A DNA stretch of 64,000 nt from Alkalihalobacillus sp. LMS6 (GCF_024362765.1 NZ_CP093302.1:120001-184000); one strand, 5' to 3'. Counted from the stretch's first letter, positions 32,001 to 46,947 are shown. Translations and numbers: made by a program. Notes: generated by a model not told the origin, from the sequence alone.

Positions 32001-32699
32001 GACGGGGAAGTAATCGACGTTAAAGATGGTGATAAGCGTGAAGTGACCATTCAAAACGCTCTTGAAACGAAAAACTATGCGATTCCTTATGGATCTCGTC
32101 TAAAAGTTGTTCCTGGTGATAAATTGGTTGCAGGCCAAACACTTACTGAAGGTTCAATCGATCCAAAAGAATTGCTTAAAGTAACAGGTATGGGCGGCGT
32201 TCAAGAATACCTCTTACGTGAAGTTCAAAAAGTTTATCGTCTACAAGGGGTAGAAATTGGCGATAAGCACGTGGAAGTAATGGTTCGCCAAATGCTTCGT
32301 AAAATTCGTGTTGTTGATGCTGGGGATACTGGTGTATTACCTGGTTCACTCGTGGAAATTCAGAAGTTTAATGATGCTAACAGTAAAGTCTTAATAAGCA
32401 ATGATCGACCGGCAACTGGTCGACCTGTCTTACTTGGGATTACCAAAGCGTCTCTTGAAACAGATTCCTTCTTGTCAGCAGCGTCATTCCAGGAAACAAC
32501 TCGTGTCCTAACTGATGCAGCGATTAAAGGAAAGCGTGATGAACTTCTTGGACTTAAAGAGAATGTTATCATCGGGAAACTTGTACCAGCTGGAACAGGA
32601 TTACAGCGCTACAAAAACCTCGGCATTCATTCTGCACATGATGAAAAAGCAGAACAAAAGGAAGAAGTTGTCTCTGAAGAGGCGCTTGTTCAAGAATAA
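29079..32699 (+). CDS. rpoC: RNA polymerase beta' subunit
   Basis: RpoC carries the catalytic magnesium site of RNA polymerase: the NADFDGDQM motif lies near residue 450. The 1,206-residue protein begins with TTG at 29079 ([17 protein letters not shown]), eight bases after AAGGGAGG; the frame extends further up but homologues start here. The N-terminal zinc finger ([20 protein letters not shown]), the trigger-loop region ([19 protein letters not shown]) and the second zinc site (CRSV-type [13 protein letters not shown]) are seen. It is short compared with proteobacterial forms, as usual in Firmicutes. Confidence 0.98.
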   Translation: MIDVNNFEYMKIGLASPNKIRSWSRGEVKKPETINYRTLKPEKDGLFCERIFGPQKDWECHCGKYKRVRYKGVVCDRCGVEVTRAKVRRERMGHIELAAPVSHIWYFKGIPSRMGLVLDMSPRSLEEVIYFASYVVTDPGDTPLEKKQLLSEKEYRAYYDKYGRTFTASMGAEAIRKLLADIDLLKEVNALKEELETAQGQRRTRAIKRLEVLEAFRNSGNEPSWMVLDVLPVIPPELRPMVQLDGGRFATSDLNDLYRRVINRNNRLKRLLDLGAPNIIVQNEKRMLQEAVDALIDNGRRGRPVTGPGNRPLKSLSHMLKGKQGRFRQNLLGKRVDYSGRSVIVVGPNLKMYQCGLPKEMALELFKPFVMKELVSKGLAHNIKSAKRKVERVQPEVWDVLEEVIREHPVLLNRAPTLHRLGIQAFEPILVEGRAIKLHPLVCTAYNADFDGDQMAVHVPLSAEAQAEARILMLAAQNILNPKDGKPVVTPSQDMVLGNYYLTMENAEARGEGSVFKDTNEAIIAYQNGYVHLHTRVAVPVSSLNKPTFKEEQQDMLLLTTVGKLIFNEIMPDSFPYMNEPTNLNLEVETPDKYLVSSDTDIKAEFKNRPIVAPFKKGFLGNVISEVFKKFKITETSKMLDRMKDLGFTYSTKAGITVGVSDIVVLSEKKEILEEADKKVERITKQFRRGLITEEERYDRVISIWSEAKDVIQSKLMGTLDERNPIFMMSDSGARGNASNFTQLAGMRGLMANPSGRIIELPIKSSFREGLTVLEYFISTHGARKGLADTALKTADSGYLTRRLVDVAQDVIVRENDCGTDRGLEVAAIKEGTETIENLYDRLVGRVAFKTVRHPESEEILIRRGELMSEDIAKQIVDAGVEEVTIRSVFTCNTRHGVCKACYGRNLATGSDVEVGEAVGIIAAQSIGEPGTQLTMRTFHTGGVAGDDITQGLPRIQELFEARNPKGQATITEIDGEVIDVKDGDKREVTIQNALETKNYAIPYGSRLKVVPGDKLVAGQTLTEGSIDPKELLKVTGMGGVQEYLLREVQKVYRLQGVEIGDKHVEVMVRQMLRKIRVVDAGDTGVLPGSLVEIQKFNDANSKVLISNDRPATGRPVLLGITKASLETDSFLSAASFQETTRVLTDAAIKGKRDELLGLKENVIIGKLVPAGTGLQRYKNLGIHSAHDEKAEQKEEVVSEEALVQE

Positions 32700-32710
32700 T
32701 TTGCGAAAAT

Positions 32711-32747
32711 CACCGGATAGGCTGTTGACACAGCCTATCTCACGGTG
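32711..32747 (+). promoter_or_regulatory. Inverted repeat over the ybxF promoter
   Basis: GATAGGCTGT (32716-32725) and ACAGCCTATC (32730-32739) form a perfect ten-base inverted repeat with a four-base centre, extended by CACCG / CGGTG with a three-base bulge. The centre overlaps the -35 box. It may be a rpoC terminator without a T run, or an operator. Confidence 0.6.
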
Positions 32748-32754
32748 ATACTAT
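32725..32754 (+). promoter_or_regulatory. Sigma-A promoter of ybxF-rpsL-rpsG-fusA
   Basis: TTGACA at 32725 is perfect; TACTAT at 32749, extended by TGA, follows after 18 bases. Confidence 0.65.
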
Positions 32755-32796
32755 ATCAAAGTGTGCCTGATAGTCTGCTGCTTTGGAGGTATGACA

Positions 32797-33045
32797 ATGT
32801 CTTATGAAAAAGTAGAACAGGCGAAAGATCGAGTGATCGGAAGAAAACAGACACTGAAAGCACTACATGCTCATTTAATTAAAGAGCTGTACGTGGCAAA
32901 CGATGCCGATCCGCGTATAAAGCAAGAGGTCGTCGGTGCTGCTATTGATACAGATGTTGCGGTCGTATATGTCGATTCGATGAAGCAGCTTGGTAAAGCA
33001 TGTGGAATTGAAGTCGGTGCAGCCACTGTAGCGTTAAGGAAATAG
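32797..33045 (+). CDS. rplGB: L7Ae-type K-turn binding ribosomal protein YbxF
   Basis: This 82-residue protein belongs to the L7Ae/L30e family, which binds kink-turn RNA. In Bacillus subtilis YbxF binds K-turns in vitro and associates with ribosomes. The C-terminal SMKQLGKACGIEVGAATVAL is the family signature. I chose ATG 32797 (MSYEKV) because GGAGG at 32785 then has seven-base spacing; ATG 32791 is too close to it. It is the first gene of the str cluster. Confidence 0.93.
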   Translation: MSYEKVEQAKDRVIGRKQTLKALHAHLIKELYVANDADPRIKQEVVGAAIDTDVAVVYVDSMKQLGKACGIEVGAATVALRK

Positions 33046-33118
33046 AAAGTTTGTTTTGAGTGATCAAGACAACTTATTCTTTTGCCTAAACATGAACCAC
33101 CTGGATCGGTGGTCTTAA

Positions 33119-33562
<444 letters not shown>

Positions 33563-33600
33563 TAAACAAATAAGGATAATCGGTGAAAGGAGGGGGACAC

Positions 33601-34071
33601 ATGCCTCGTAAAGGTCCAGTACCACGTCGTGATGTATTACCTGATCCAATGTATAATTCCAAGCTTGTAACCCGCCTCATCAACCGCATCATGGTTGACG
33701 GGAAGCGTGGAACAGCTCAAACGATTTTATATAATGCTTTTGATCTTGTTAAAGAGCGTAGCGGAAACGAACCTATGGAAGTTTTCGATCAAGCATTAAA
33801 AAACATCATGCCAGTTCTTGAAGTTAGAGCTCGCCGTGTTGGTGGTTCAAACTATCAAGTACCGGTTGAAGTTAGACCTGACCGTCGTACAACACTAGGT
33901 TTACGTTGGTTAGTAAACTATTCACGTCTTCGTGGCGAAAAGACAATGGAAGAGCGTCTTGCTAACGAAATTCTTGATGCAGCGAACAACACTGGTTCAG
34001 CTGTTAAGAAACGTGAAGATATGCATAAAATGGCAGAAGCGAACAAAGCGTTTGCTCACTACCGTTGGTAA
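33601..34071 (+). CDS. rpsG: Ribosomal protein uS7
   Basis: uS7 starts assembly of the 30S head and touches E-site tRNA. The 156-residue protein begins [16 protein letters not shown] at ATG 33601, behind AAAGGAGGGGG; an upstream in-frame ATG lies before that site. The block [20 protein letters not shown] is typical. Confidence 0.97.
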   Translation: MPRKGPVPRRDVLPDPMYNSKLVTRLINRIMVDGKRGTAQTILYNAFDLVKERSGNEPMEVFDQALKNIMPVLEVRARRVGGSNYQVPVEVRPDRRTTLGLRWLVNYSRLRGEKTMEERLANEILDAANNTGSAVKKREDMHKMAEANKAFAHYRW

Positions 34072-34107
34072 GATTTTAAAATATAAGGTTGAAAGGAGAA
34101 CGTTACT

Positions 34108-36186
34108 ATGGCAAGAGAATTCTCCTTAAAAGATACACGTAATATCGGCATCATGGCTCACATCGATGCCGGTAAAACAACCGCTACTGAACGTATTTTG
34201 TTCTACACAGGTCGTGTGCATAAGATTGGTGAAACACACGAAGGTGCTTCTCAAATGGACTGGATGGCGCAAGAGCAAGAGCGTGGAATTACGATCACGT
34301 CTGCTGCGACAACAGCTCAGTGGAAAGACCACCGTATCAATATCATTGATACTCCTGGACACGTAGACTTTACGGTAGAAGTAGAGCGTTCTTTGCGTGT
34401 ACTTGATGGGGCAGTTGCGGTACTTGATGCACAATCTGGTGTTGAACCGCAAACAGAAACTGTATGGCGTCAAGCAACAACATATGGTGTACCACGTATC
34501 GTATTCGTCAACAAGATGGATAAAACGGGTGCAGACTTTATGTATTCAGTAGGAACGTTACGTGATCGTTTGCAAGCAAATGCTCACCCAATTCAATTGC
34601 CAATCGGTGCAGAAGATGAGTTTTCTGGATTTATTGATTTGATTGAAATGACTGCGCACATCTCTAAAGATGATCTTGGTCAAAACTGGGAAGTAACAGA
34701 TATCCCTGCTGAATATGAAGAACAAGCAAAAAAAATGCGTGAATCATTAGTTGAAGCAGTTGCTGAGCTAGATGAAGAGTTAATGATGAAATATCTTGAA
34801 GGCGAAGAATTAACAAAGGACGAAATTAAAGCGGCTATCCGTCAAGGTACAGTCAACGTAGAATTTTATCCTGTAATTTGTGGTTCAGCTTTCAAAAACA
34901 AAGGTGTTCAAGCGCTTCTTGATGCGGTTCTTGATTACCTACCATCTCCTCTTGATGTTGCGGCAATTCGCGGACACGTGCCAGATTCTGAAGAAGAAGT
35001 GACTCGTGAGCCTGGTGATGATCAACCTTTCTCTGCATTAGCATTTAAGGTTATGACAGATCCATTCGTTGGTAAACTAACGTTCTTCCGTGTTTATTCT
35101 GGTACGCTTAACTCTGGTTCTTATGTTCGTAATGCGACTAAAGACAAGCGTGAGCGTGTTGGACGTATCCTTCAAATGCATGCAAACTCTCGTGAAGAGA
35201 TTGCAACTGTATACTCAGGCGATATTGCGGCTGCAGTAGGTTTGAAAGATACAACAACTGGTGATACTTTATGTGATGAAAAGAACCTTGTAATCTTAGA
35301 GTCCATGCAGTTCCCTGATCCAGTTATCCACTTGTCTGTTGAACCTAAATCAAAAGCAGACCAAGATAAAATGGCTATTGCTCTTGCTAAACTAGCAGAG
35401 GAAGATCCTACGTTTAAAACGCACACTGATGAAGAAACGGGTCAAACGATTATCGGTGGTATGGGTGAACTTCACCTAGACATTCTTGTTGATCGTATGA
35501 AACGTGAGTTCAAGGTAGAAGCGAATGTGGGTGCACCACAAGTTTCTTACCGTGAAACAATTCGTCAGTCTGCAAAAGTTGAAGGTAAATTCGTACGTCA
35601 GTCTGGTGGTCGTGGACAGTTTGGTCACGTTTGGGTTGAGTTCTCTCCGAACGAAGAAGGCGCTGGATTTGAATTCGAAAATGCGATTGTCGGTGGTGCA
35701 GTACCTCGTGAATATATCTCTTCTGTAGAAGCAGGTATTGAGGAAGCACTAGATAATGGTATGATTGCTGGATACCCTGTAATCGATCTTAAAGCGAAAC
35801 TTTATGATGGTTCTTACCATGATGTCGATTCGTCTGAGATGGCATTTAAAATTGCCGCTTCTATGGCATTGAAAAATGCGAAATCAAAATGTAGCCCAGC
35901 TCTACTTGAGCCTCTAATGAAAGTTGAGATTGTTATCCCTGAAGAATACATGGGTGACATTATGGGTGATGTAACAGCTCGTCGTGGACGTGTTGAAGGC
36001 ATGGAAGCTCGTGGTAATGCACAAATCGTTAAGGCGTTTGTTCCACTTGCTGAAATGTTCGGTTATGCGACAAGCCTTCGTTCTCGTACGCAAGGTCGCG
36101 GAACGTATTCTATGTTCTTTGATCACTACGAAGAAGTGCCGAAGAGTGTATCTGAGGAAATCATTAAAAAGCAAACTGGAGCGTAA
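34108..36186 (+). CDS. fusA: Elongation factor G
   Basis: EF-G drives translocation and, with RRF, ribosome recycling. The 692-residue protein has the G1 motif AHIDAGKTT near residue 17, G3 DTPGHVDFT near 81 and G4 NKMD near 135. Domains II-V follow, including the domain IV tip region near residue 500 ([15 protein letters not shown]). The gene ends the rpsL-rpsG-fusA string and is followed by tuf after 117 bases. Confidence 0.98.
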   Translation: MAREFSLKDTRNIGIMAHIDAGKTTATERILFYTGRVHKIGETHEGASQMDWMAQEQERGITITSAATTAQWKDHRINIIDTPGHVDFTVEVERSLRVLDGAVAVLDAQSGVEPQTETVWRQATTYGVPRIVFVNKMDKTGADFMYSVGTLRDRLQANAHPIQLPIGAEDEFSGFIDLIEMTAHISKDDLGQNWEVTDIPAEYEEQAKKMRESLVEAVAELDEELMMKYLEGEELTKDEIKAAIRQGTVNVEFYPVICGSAFKNKGVQALLDAVLDYLPSPLDVAAIRGHVPDSEEEVTREPGDDQPFSALAFKVMTDPFVGKLTFFRVYSGTLNSGSYVRNATKDKRERVGRILQMHANSREEIATVYSGDIAAAVGLKDTTTGDTLCDEKNLVILESMQFPDPVIHLSVEPKSKADQDKMAIALAKLAEEDPTFKTHTDEETGQTIIGGMGELHLDILVDRMKREFKVEANVGAPQVSYRETIRQSAKVEGKFVRQSGGRGQFGHVWVEFSPNEEGAGFEFENAIVGGAVPREYISSVEAGIEEALDNGMIAGYPVIDLKAKLYDGSYHDVDSSEMAFKIAASMALKNAKSKCSPALLEPLMKVEIVIPEEYMGDIMGDVTARRGRVEGMEARGNAQIVKAFVPLAEMFGYATSLRSRTQGRGTYSMFFDHYEEVPKSVSEEIIKKQTGA

Positions 36187-36303
36187 TGCTTCCGCGTTGT
36201 TTTGAGTGATGATTTATTGTAAGCTAGGAAAGGAATTGGCTGCTAGTCAGCTACCTTTCTTATGAATAAAAAAATTAACTGTATTTAAGGGAGGAAATGA
36301 ATC

Positions 36304-37494
<1,191 letters not shown>

Positions 37495-37502
37495 TAAATA
37501 AA

Positions 37503-37533
37503 AAAGAGGACGGATTTATTTCGTCCTCTTTTT
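37503..37533 (+). terminator. Terminator after tuf
   Basis: AAAGAGGACG / CGTCCTCTTT pairs around GATTTATTT and is followed by T residues. It ends the str operon. Confidence 0.92.
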
Positions 37534-37558
37534 CTTTTGAAAAAAACAGCATAACCCC

Positions 37559-37587
37559 TTGCATTCATAGGTATTAGTCTATATAAT
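37559..37587 (+). promoter_or_regulatory. Sigma-A promoter of the S10 operon
   Basis: TTGCAT at 37559 and a perfect TATAAT at 37582 are 17 bases apart. Confidence 0.78.
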
Positions 37588-37593
37588 AGTAGA

Positions 37594-38083
<490 letters not shown>

Positions 38084-38123
38084 GCTAAAATAAAATTTAT
38101 ATATTTAATAGGAGGTGTAACGG

Positions 38124-38744
38124 ATGTCCAAAGGAATCTTAGGAAGAAAAATTGGTATGACTCAAGTGTTTGCTGAAAACGGTGAAGCCATTCCTGTAAC
38201 AGTAATTCAAGCTGAGCCAAACGTCGTTCTTCAAAAGAAGACAATTGAATCAGATGGATATGAAGCAATTCAAATCGGCTTTGCTGATGCGAAAAAGCCT
38301 AACAAACCAGAAGCGGGTCATGCAGCGAAAGCAGAAGCAACACCTAAGCGCTTCATCAAGGAAATCCGTGACGTTAAACTTGACGAGGTAGAAGTTGGTC
38401 AAGCGATTAACGTAACAACATTTGCAGCAGGAGAAGTCGTTGATGTAACAGGTACATCTAAAGGGAAAGGTTTCCAAGGCGCAATTAAACGCCATAACCA
38501 ATCTCGTGGACCTATGACTCACGGTTCTCGTTACCACCGTCGCCCAGGTTCAATGGGACCTGTAGCGCCAAACCGCGTATTCAAAGGTAAATTATTACCT
38601 GGACGTATGGGTGGAGAGCAAATTACAATCCAAAACCTAGAGATCGTTCGTGTAGATGAAGAGCGTAATCTTCTTCTAGTAAAAGGTAACGTTCCTGGAG
38701 CGAAAAAAAGCTACGTAACTGTTCAATCTGCAGTTAAAGCTTAA
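38124..38744 (+). CDS. rplC: Ribosomal protein uL3
   Basis: uL3 is an early assembly protein whose loop reaches the peptidyl-transferase centre. The 206-residue protein has the block [20 protein letters not shown] near residue 115 and HRRPGSMG, the part near the active site. It lies 40 bases after rpsJ with an AGGAGGTG site. Confidence 0.97.
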   Translation: MSKGILGRKIGMTQVFAENGEAIPVTVIQAEPNVVLQKKTIESDGYEAIQIGFADAKKPNKPEAGHAAKAEATPKRFIKEIRDVKLDEVEVGQAINVTTFAAGEVVDVTGTSKGKGFQGAIKRHNQSRGPMTHGSRYHRRPGSMGPVAPNRVFKGKLLPGRMGGEQITIQNLEIVRVDEERNLLLVKGNVPGAKKSYVTVQSAVKA

Positions 38745-38768
38745 TGTTATAGAAAGGAGGCCATTCGA

Positions 38769-39392
38769 ATGCCAAAAGTTACAGTTTTTAACCAAACAGG
38801 TTCTGAAGTTGGAGATATCGAACTTGCTGATGCAGTATTTGGGATTGAACCAAATAACAGTGTTGTACATGATGCAGTTATCATGCAGCAAGCGTCTTTA
38901 CGTCAAGGTACGCATAAAACAAAAGGTCGTTCTGAAGTTCGTGGTGGTGGAAGAAAGCCATGGCGTCAAAAAGGAACCGGACGTGCGCGTCAAGGTTCTA
39001 TCCGTTCCCCACAATGGGTTGGCGGTGGCGTTGTATTTGGACCAACTCCACGTAGCTACAGCTACAAACTACCAAAGAAAGTTCGTCGCTTAGCACTTAA
39101 ATCTGCTTTGTCTTCTAAAGTACAAGGTTCAGAATTAGTTGTTCTTGATAATCTTTCTTTTGAAGCAATTAAAACAAAATCTATGAAGGAAGTACTTGCA
39201 AGTTTATCAGTAGATTCAAAAGCATTGATTGTAACAGCTGACTACAATGAAAATGTTGCTTTATCTGCTCGTAACTTACCAAATGTTACTTTCCTTACAG
39301 CCGACAGTGTCAACGTTTTAGACTTGCTTAAGCATGACAAAGTTGTCATCACTAAAGACGCAGTCGAAAAGGTAGAGGAGGTGCTTGCGTAA
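38769..39392 (+). CDS. rplD: Ribosomal protein uL4
   Basis: uL4 lines the exit tunnel; its extended loop ([20 protein letters not shown], near residue 66) is the macrolide-contact region and is normal here. The length is 207 residues. The stop codon overlaps the rplW start by one base (TAATG), so translation should be coupled. Confidence 0.97.
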   Translation: MPKVTVFNQTGSEVGDIELADAVFGIEPNNSVVHDAVIMQQASLRQGTHKTKGRSEVRGGGRKPWRQKGTGRARQGSIRSPQWVGGGVVFGPTPRSYSYKLPKKVRRLALKSALSSKVQGSELVVLDNLSFEAIKTKSMKEVLASLSVDSKALIVTADYNENVALSARNLPNVTFLTADSVNVLDLLKHDKVVITKDAVEKVEEVLA

Positions 39393-39679
39393 TGTCGAAC
39401 GCACGTGATATCATTAAGCGCCCTATTATTACTGAGAAGTCTGCTGACTTAATGGAAAATAAACAGTACACGTTTGACGTAGATGTTCGCGCGAATAAAT
39501 CTCAAATCAAAGATGCGATTGAAGAAATCTTTGAAGTGAAGGTTAACAGCGTCAATACAGTCAACTACAAAGGAAAGTCTAAGCGATTCGGTCGTTTCAC
39601 AGGCTTTACTGCAAAACGCAAGAAAGCAGTCGTTCAACTATCAGCAGATAGTAAAGAACTAGACTTCTTTGAAGCGTAA
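39392..39679 (+). CDS. rplW: Ribosomal protein uL23
   Basis: uL23 sits at the tunnel exit and docks trigger factor and signal recognition particle. The 95-residue protein has [19 protein letters not shown] and the [18 protein letters not shown] loop. It begins on the last base of rplD with an AGGTAGAGGAGGTG region as ribosome binding site. Confidence 0.96.
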   Translation: MSNARDIIKRPIITEKSADLMENKQYTFDVDVRANKSQIKDAIEEIFEVKVNSVNTVNYKGKSKRFGRFTGFTAKRKKAVVQLSADSKELDFFEA

Positions 39680-39705
39680 GAATTTAGAGAAGGAGGGAAC
39701 TGAAC

Positions 39706-40536
39706 ATGGCTATTAAAAAGTATAAACCGACCAGTGCCGGTCGTCGTCATATGAGTGGATCAGATTTTGCTGAAATCACTACAGACAAACCGGAAAAATC
39801 GTTACTTGCGCCTCTACACAATAAAGGTGGACGTAACAACCAAGGTCGTTTAACTGTACGTCACCAAGGTGGCGGTCATAAGCGTCAATACCGCGTTATT
39901 GACTTTAAGCGTAATAAAGATGGAATTCCAGGTCGCGTTGCTACGATCGAATACGATCCAAACCGTTCTGCGAATATCGCATTAATTAACTATGTTGATG
40001 GTGAAAAGCGTTATATCTTGGCACCAAAAGGTTTAAAAGTAGGAGCAATGATTGAGTCTGGTTCTGAAGCGGATATCAAAGTTGGTAACACGTTACCACT
40101 TATCAATATCCCTGTAGGTACTGTGATTCATAACATTGAACTTCGCCCTGGTAAAGGCGGTCAGTTAGTTCGTTCTGCTGGTACGGAAGCTCAACTTCTT
40201 GGTAAAGAAGGTCAGTACGTATTAGTACGTTTGAACTCTGGTGAAACTCGTTACATCCTTTCAACTTGTCGTGCAACAATTGGTCAAGTTGGAAATGTAG
40301 AGCACGAGCTTATTAACATCGGTAAAGCTGGACGTTCTCGTTGGAAAGGTATTCGTCCAACAGTTCGTGGTTCTGTAATGAACCCTAACGATCACCCACA
40401 CGGTGGTGGTGAAGGTAAAGCACCAATTGGTCGTCCGTCACCAATGTCTCCATGGGGTAAACCAACTCTTGGATACAAAACGCGTCAGAAAAACAAACAC
40501 TCCGACAAGTACATCGTACGTCGTCGTAAAAAATAA
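39706..40536 (+). CDS. rplB: Ribosomal protein uL2
   Basis: uL2 is needed for subunit joining and peptidyl transfer. The 276-residue protein has the conserved histidine in [17 protein letters not shown] near residue 230 and the SH3-like domain with [19 protein letters not shown]. It lies 26 bases after rplW behind GGAGGG. Confidence 0.98.
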   Translation: MAIKKYKPTSAGRRHMSGSDFAEITTDKPEKSLLAPLHNKGGRNNQGRLTVRHQGGGHKRQYRVIDFKRNKDGIPGRVATIEYDPNRSANIALINYVDGEKRYILAPKGLKVGAMIESGSEADIKVGNTLPLINIPVGTVIHNIELRPGKGGQLVRSAGTEAQLLGKEGQYVLVRLNSGETRYILSTCRATIGQVGNVEHELINIGKAGRSRWKGIRPTVRGSVMNPNDHPHGGGEGKAPIGRPSPMSPWGKPTLGYKTRQKNKHSDKYIVRRRKK

Positions 40537-40596
40537 CGTGGTTTGTCTACGGTTCTCATTTAGGACCGTGGTCGAATCTCGAAGGGAGGCACTCAC

Positions 40597-40872
40597 ATGG
40601 GCCGTAGTTTGAAAAAAGGACCTTTCGTTGATGATCACTTGATGAAAAAGGTTGAAGCACTAAACGAAACAAGCGAGAAAAGAGTTGTAAAAACTTGGTC
40701 TCGTCGTTCTACTATCTTCCCTGACTTTATTGGACACACTTTCGCTGTCTATGATGGACGTAAGCACGTACCGGTATATGTTTCAGAAGATATGGTTGGA
40801 CACAAACTTGGTGAATTTGCTCCTACACGTACGTATAAAGGGCATGCCGCAGATAAGAAAACAAGACGTTAA
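40597..40872 (+). CDS. rpsS: Ribosomal protein uS19
   Basis: uS19 is in the 30S head and bridges to the 50S subunit. The 91-residue protein begins [18 protein letters not shown] and has the signature [17 protein letters not shown]. It lies 60 bases after rplB, one of the wider gaps in the operon; AGGGAGG precedes it. Confidence 0.97.
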   Translation: MGRSLKKGPFVDDHLMKKVEALNETSEKRVVKTWSRRSTIFPDFIGHTFAVYDGRKHVPVYVSEDMVGHKLGEFAPTRTYKGHAADKKTRR

Positions 40873-40894
40873 GTAAGAAAGGAGGACCACTCTC

Positions 40895-41239
40895 ATGGAA
40901 CAAGCTAAAGCTGTTGCTAAACAGGTTCGCATTGCGCCTCGTAAAGTTCGTCTTGTGATCGATCTTATTCGTGGAAAACAAGTCGGCGAAGCGATTGCAA
41001 TCTTAAAGCATACACCTAAATCTGCTTCTCCAGTAGTTGAAAAGCTTCTTAACTCCGCAATTGCGAACGCAGAGCACAACTACGAAATGGAGCCGAATAA
41101 TCTCGTTATTTCAGAAGCTTTCGTTGACGAAGGCGTAACGCTTAAACGTTTCCGTCCGCGTGCACAAGGTCGTGCAAGCCGGATTAACAAACGTACGAGC
41201 CACATTACATTGGTTGTATCAGAAAAGAAGGAGGGATAA
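40895..41239 (+). CDS. rplV: Ribosomal protein uL22
   Basis: uL22 contributes the tunnel hairpin that narrows the exit channel. The 114-residue protein has the start region [18 protein letters not shown] and the hairpin [20 protein letters not shown]. Only three bases separate it from rpsC. Confidence 0.97.
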   Translation: MEQAKAVAKQVRIAPRKVRLVIDLIRGKQVGEAIAILKHTPKSASPVVEKLLNSAIANAEHNYEMEPNNLVISEAFVDEGVTLKRFRPRAQGRASRINKRTSHITLVVSEKKEG

Positions 41240-41242
41240 CAC

Positions 41243-42535
<1,293 letters not shown>

Positions 42536-42552
42536 AAAAGGAGGTTTGCTGC

Positions 42553-42813
42553 ATGGACCGCAATCAGCGTAAAGTTTACCAAGGTCGTGTCGTTTCTGAC
42601 AAAATGGAGAAAACGATTAGTGTTCTTGTTGAAACATACAAGGTCGATCGCCTTTATGGTAAACGTGTAAAGTACTCAAAGAAGTTCAAAGCACATGATG
42701 AAGAAAATACTGCAAAAGTAGGCGACATCGTTCGTATCATGGAAACTCGCCCACTTTCAAAAGATAAACGTTTTCGTTTAGTAGAAATTGTAGAAGAAGC
42801 TATTATTATTTAA
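42553..42813 (+). CDS. rpsQ: Ribosomal protein uS17
   Basis: uS17 binds the 5' domain of 16S rRNA early in assembly. The 86-residue OB-fold protein carries [20 protein letters not shown] and [18 protein letters not shown]. It lies 17 bases after rpmC behind AAAGGAGG. Confidence 0.97.
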   Translation: MDRNQRKVYQGRVVSDKMEKTISVLVETYKVDRLYGKRVKYSKKFKAHDEENTAKVGDIVRIMETRPLSKDKRFRLVEIVEEAIII

Positions 42814-42843
42814 TAGGCTACGGTTGAAGGGAGGTAAAACAGT

Positions 42844-43212
42844 ATGATTCAACAAGAAAGCCGTTTAAAAGTTGCTGATAACTCTGGAGCGCGTGAAGTT
42901 CTTTGTATTAAAGTTCTTGGTGGTTCTGGACGTAAGACAGCTAACGTTGGTGATGTCATTGTTTGTTCGGTAAAACAAGCAACACCAGGTGGCGTTGTTA
43001 AGAAAGGCGAAGTTGTTCGCGCTGTAATCGTTCGCTCTAAAAGCGGTGTTCGCCGTAACGACGGTTCGTATATTAAGTTTGATGAGAACGCAGCTGTAAT
43101 CGTACGTGACGATAAGGGTCCTCGTGGTACTCGTATCTTCGGTCCGGTAGCACGTGAACTTCGAGACAAACAGTTTATGAAAATTGTTTCTCTTGCTCCT
43201 GAGGTACTATAA
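42844..43212 (+). CDS. rplN: Ribosomal protein uL14
   Basis: uL14 lies at the subunit interface and is the docking point of the silencing factor RsfS. The 122-residue protein starts [20 protein letters not shown] and has the block [20 protein letters not shown]. Confidence 0.97.
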   Translation: MIQQESRLKVADNSGAREVLCIKVLGGSGRKTANVGDVIVCSVKQATPGGVVKKGEVVRAVIVRSKSGVRRNDGSYIKFDENAAVIVRDDKGPRGTRIFGPVARELRDKQFMKIVSLAPEVL

Positions 43213-43267
43213 GTTTCGTTCGGAATAAAGAGATCAATCGATGTTTACTCAGGGAGGTGCAAAAGTG

Positions 43268-43576
43268 ATGCATGTCAAAAAAGGCGATACAGTAATCGTT
43301 ATTGCTGGTAAAGACAAAGGGAAGCAAGGGACGATCCTTGAAGCTTACCCGAAAAAAAGCCGTGTGCTTGTTGAAGGAATTAACATGGTGAAGAAACACG
43401 CAAAACCTTCACAAGATAATCCACAAGGTGGAATTCTTGATCAAGAAGCACCAATTCATTCTTCTAACGTTATGCTTGTTGATCCTAAAACTGGAGAGCG
43501 TACGCGTGTAGGTTTTAAAGATGAAGATGGTAAAAAAGTGCGTGTAGCAAAAAAATCTGGCGAAATCATCAAGTAG
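43268..43576 (+). CDS. rplX: Ribosomal protein uL24
   Basis: uL24 is an assembly initiator of the 50S subunit with a KOW domain ([20 protein letters not shown]). The 102-residue start MHVKKGD at ATG 43268 matches homologues and follows GGGAGGTG by eight bases; GTG 43265 and an ATG at 43241 are less likely. Confidence 0.95.
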   Translation: MHVKKGDTVIVIAGKDKGKQGTILEAYPKKSRVLVEGINMVKKHAKPSQDNPQGGILDQEAPIHSSNVMLVDPKTGERTRVGFKDEDGKKVRVAKKSGEIIK

Positions 43577-43605
43577 TCAGTAAGGTGAAAGGAGGACCAA
43601 CCTAA

Positions 43606-44145
43606 ATGAATCGTTTGAAAGAAAAATATCAAGGCGAGATTGTTTCATCTCTAACAGAGAAGTTTAACTACTCTTCTGTGATGGCTGTGCCAAAGATTGA
43701 AAAAATTGTTGTGAACATGGGTGTTGGTGAAGCTGTTCAAAACGCAAAAGTTTTAGACAAAGCGGTTGAAGAACTTCAACAGATCACTGGTCAAAAGCCT
43801 GTTATCACGAAAGCGAAAAAATCAATCGCTGGTTTTAAGTTGCGTGAAGGTATGCCAATCGGAGCGAAAGTTACACTACGCGGAGAGCGTATGTATGACT
43901 TCTTGGATAAATTGGTTTCCGTTTCACTTCCACGTGTACGTGACTTCCGTGGGATTTCTAAAAAAGCATTCGACGGTCGTGGAAACTACACGCTTGGCGT
44001 GAAAGAACAACTAATTTTCCCGGAGATCGACTACGATAAAGTTGATAAAGTCCGTGGTATGGATATTGTTATTGTAACAACTGCACAAACAGATGAAGAA
44101 GCGCGTGAATTACTTACACAAGTAGGCATGCCGTTCCAAAAATAA
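43606..44145 (+). CDS. rplE: Ribosomal protein uL5
   Basis: uL5 binds 5S rRNA in the central protuberance and touches the P-site tRNA elbow. The 179-residue protein has the block [20 protein letters not shown] near residue 35 and [19 protein letters not shown] near residue 127. Confidence 0.97.
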   Translation: MNRLKEKYQGEIVSSLTEKFNYSSVMAVPKIEKIVVNMGVGEAVQNAKVLDKAVEELQQITGQKPVITKAKKSIAGFKLREGMPIGAKVTLRGERMYDFLDKLVSVSLPRVRDFRGISKKAFDGRGNYTLGVKEQLIFPEIDYDKVDKVRGMDIVIVTTAQTDEEARELLTQVGMPFQK

Positions 44146-44153
44146 TCTCTTAA

Positions 44154-44357
<204 letters not shown>

Positions 44358-44383
44358 ATCGATTGGGAAGGAGGTAATTAACT

Positions 44384-44782
44384 ATGGTCATGACGGATCC
44401 AATTGCAGATATGCTAACTCGTATTCGTAACGCGAATCTTGTACGTCACGAGAAACTTGAGCTTCCTGCTTCTATGGTGAAGAAGGAAATCGCTGAAATT
44501 CTTAAGCGTGAAGGTTTTGTTCGCGATTATGAGTACATTGAAGATAATAAACAAGGTGTTATTCGTATCTTTTTGAAATACGGAACATCAAACGAACGTG
44601 TTATTACTGGTCTTAAACGTATTTCTAAGCCAGGACTACGTGTTTATGCAAAATCAACGGAACTACCTCGCGTATTAGGTGGTCTTGGGATTGCAATCGT
44701 GTCGACTTCTAAAGGTTTATTAACTGATAAAGAAGCGCGTCAACAACAAATCGGCGGCGAAGTTCTCGCTTACGTTTGGTAA
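44384..44782 (+). CDS. rpsH: Ribosomal protein uS8
   Basis: uS8 binds helix 21 of 16S rRNA and is central to 30S assembly; in E. coli it also represses the spc operon. The 132-residue protein has [19 protein letters not shown] and the C-terminal [20 protein letters not shown]. Confidence 0.97.
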   Translation: MVMTDPIADMLTRIRNANLVRHEKLELPASMVKKEIAEILKREGFVRDYEYIEDNKQGVIRIFLKYGTSNERVITGLKRISKPGLRVYAKSTELPRVLGGLGIAIVSTSKGLLTDKEARQQQIGGEVLAYVW

Positions 44783-44814
44783 TAAAGCTTAATTGAAATG
44801 GAGGTGTACTACAA

Positions 44815-45351
44815 ATGTCTCGAGTTGGACTGAAACCTATTACAATTCCTGAGGGAGTTACAGTTTCTTTAGATGGTAACCTTTGTACTGTTAAAGGACC
44901 TAAAGGTGAATTAAGCCGTGAGCTTCACCAAGATATTAAAGTAAACTTAGAAAACAATGAAATGACTTTCGAACGTCCGTCTGATCATAAGGAGCACCGC
45001 GCTCTTCATGGTACGATGCGTGCGAATGTAAACAACATGGTTGAAGGAGTAACAAAAGGATTTGAGCGTGGACTTGAACTGAACGGTGTCGGTTACCGTG
45101 CTTCAAAATCTGGCAATAAGCTTGTGCTTAACGTTGGTTATTCTCACCCAGTTGAAATTACACCTGAAGAAGGTCTAGAAATTGAAGTGCCATCTAACAC
45201 AAAAGTTATTGTTAGAGGAATTAACAAGGAACGTGTTGGTGCACTTGCTTCTAACATCCGCGCTGTACGTCAGCCTGAGCCTTATAAAGGTAAAGGTATT
45301 CGTTACGAAGGCGAGTATGTGCGTCGTAAAGAAGGTAAAACTGGTAAATAA
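44815..45351 (+). CDS. rplF: Ribosomal protein uL6
   Basis: uL6 lies at the base of the L7/L12 stalk near the sarcin-ricin loop. The 178-residue two-domain protein ends with the typical [20 protein letters not shown] block. AATGGAGGTG precedes it. Confidence 0.97.
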   Translation: MSRVGLKPITIPEGVTVSLDGNLCTVKGPKGELSRELHQDIKVNLENNEMTFERPSDHKEHRALHGTMRANVNNMVEGVTKGFERGLELNGVGYRASKSGNKLVLNVGYSHPVEITPEEGLEIEVPSNTKVIVRGINKERVGALASNIRAVRQPEPYKGKGIRYEGEYVRRKEGKTGK

Positions 45352-45382
45352 TTAGTATCGACAAAGAAAGGAATGACGTCTC

Positions 45383-45745
45383 ATGATTACGAAGCCTAAC
45401 TCAAATACAGGCCGTAAGAAAAGACACGCTCACGTACGCCGCACTTTAAGCGGTACGCCGCAGCGTCCACGTTTAAACGTATTCCGTTCTTCTAAGCACA
45501 TTTACGCTCAACTAATTGACGACGTGAATCGTGTAACTCTTGCTCAAGCTTCATCACTTGATAAAGAATTGAAGATCGAAAAGGGTTCAAATAAAGAAGC
45601 AGCTCGCCAAGTTGGCGAAGCCGTTGCAAAACGTGCGATCGAAGCGGGACACGAAACAATCGTGTTTGACCGTGGAGGATATCTATATCACGGACGCGTT
45701 GCAGAGCTTGCAGATGCAGCTCGCGAAGCAGGTCTGAAATTCTAA
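45383..45745 (+). CDS. rplR: Ribosomal protein uL18
   Basis: uL18 binds 5S rRNA with uL5 in the central protuberance. The 120-residue protein has [18 protein letters not shown] near residue 30 and the end [20 protein letters not shown]. Confidence 0.96.
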   Translation: MITKPNSNTGRKKRHAHVRRTLSGTPQRPRLNVFRSSKHIYAQLIDDVNRVTLAQASSLDKELKIEKGSNKEAARQVGEAVAKRAIEAGHETIVFDRGGYLYHGRVAELADAAREAGLKF

Positions 45746-45768
45746 AAACGAAGGAGGGAAACCTTTTT

Positions 45769-46269
45769 ATGCGTTCAATTGATCCAAATACTTTGGAACT
45801 TGAAGAAAAAGTCGTCACGATCAACCGTGTCGCTAAGGTTGTTAAAGGTGGTCGTCGCTTCCGCTTTGCTGCACTTGTTGTAGTTGGAGACAAAAACGGT
45901 CACGTCGGCTTTGGAATGGGGAAAGCTCAGGAGGTACCTGAAGCAATCCGTAAAGCTGTTGAAGATGCAAAGAAAAACTTAATTGAAGTACCGCTTGTTA
46001 ATACAACAATCCCACACCAAATTGTTGGACGTTTTGGTGCTGGACGCGTATTGCTTAAGCCAGCTTCAGAAGGTACTGGAGTTATCGCCGGTGGTCCTGT
46101 ACGTGCTGTACTTGATCTTGCTGGTGTTGGTGACATTCTTTCTAAGTCTCTAGGTTCAAGCAACCCAATTAACATGGTTCGTGCTACACTTACAGGTTTA
46201 ACAAGCCTTAAACGCGCTGAAGAAGTAGCAAAACTACGTGGCAAATCCGTAGAAGAACTGTTAGGTTAA
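45769..46269 (+). CDS. rpsE: Ribosomal protein uS5
   Basis: uS5 lies at the mRNA entry site and affects decoding fidelity. The 166-residue protein has the RNA-binding loop [20 protein letters not shown] near residue 19, where spectinomycin-resistance changes occur, and [20 protein letters not shown]. Confidence 0.97.
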   Translation: MRSIDPNTLELEEKVVTINRVAKVVKGGRRFRFAALVVVGDKNGHVGFGMGKAQEVPEAIRKAVEDAKKNLIEVPLVNTTIPHQIVGRFGAGRVLLKPASEGTGVIAGGPVRAVLDLAGVGDILSKSLGSSNPINMVRATLTGLTSLKRAEEVAKLRGKSVEELLG

Positions 46270-46282
46270 GGGAGGGATTACG

Positions 46283-46471
46283 ATGGCAAAGAAATTAGAA
46301 ATCACCCTTACACGTAGCTTGATCGGCCGTCCTAGCGATCAACGCGTGACAGTAAACACACTTGGTTTACGTAAAATGCACCAAACTGTAGTACAAGAAG
46401 ATAACGTAGCAATTCGTGGAATGGTTAACAAAGTAAAACACTTAGTAACTGTAAGCGAAATTGACGCGTAA
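46283..46471 (+). CDS. rpmD: Ribosomal protein uL30
   Basis: This 62-residue protein of the 50S subunit has the typical [20 protein letters not shown] start and [15 protein letters not shown]. It lies 13 bases after rpsE behind AAGGGAGGG. Confidence 0.96.
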   Translation: MAKKLEITLTRSLIGRPSDQRVTVNTLGLRKMHQTVVQEDNVAIRGMVNKVKHLVTVSEIDA

Positions 46472-46507
46472 ATAGATGATTTTTAGCAACGAGGAGGTGT
46501 AGGAAGC

Positions 46508-46947
46508 ATGAAACTTCATGAGTTACAACCAGCAGAAGGTTCACGCAAAGTCCGTAATCGTGTAGGTCGCGGAATTGGTTCTGGTAACGGAAAAACTTCT
46601 GGTAGAGGACACAAAGGTCAAAAAGCACGTTCAGGTGGTGGCGTAAGACTTGGTTTTGAAGGTGGTCAAAATCCACTTTATCGTCGTTTACCAAAACGTG
46701 GTTTTACGAACATTCACCGTAAAGAATACACGGTTGTTAGCCTTGATGTACTAAACCGTTTTGAAGCAGGAACAGAAGTTACTCCTGAACTCTTAATTGA
46801 ATCAAAAGCAGTTAAGAATGTAAAACACGGTATTAAAGTGTTAGGAAATGGCAGCTTAGATAAAAACTTGACTGTTAAAGCAAACAAGTTCTCTGCATCT
46901 GCAGTAAAAGCAATTGAAGCTGCTGGCGGAACAACCGAGGTGGTTTA

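Noticed and set aside
36197-36225. A tuf promoter (TTGTTT-17-TAAGCT)
   Set aside because: Both boxes are poor; I mention it under tuf but do not list it as a separate feature.
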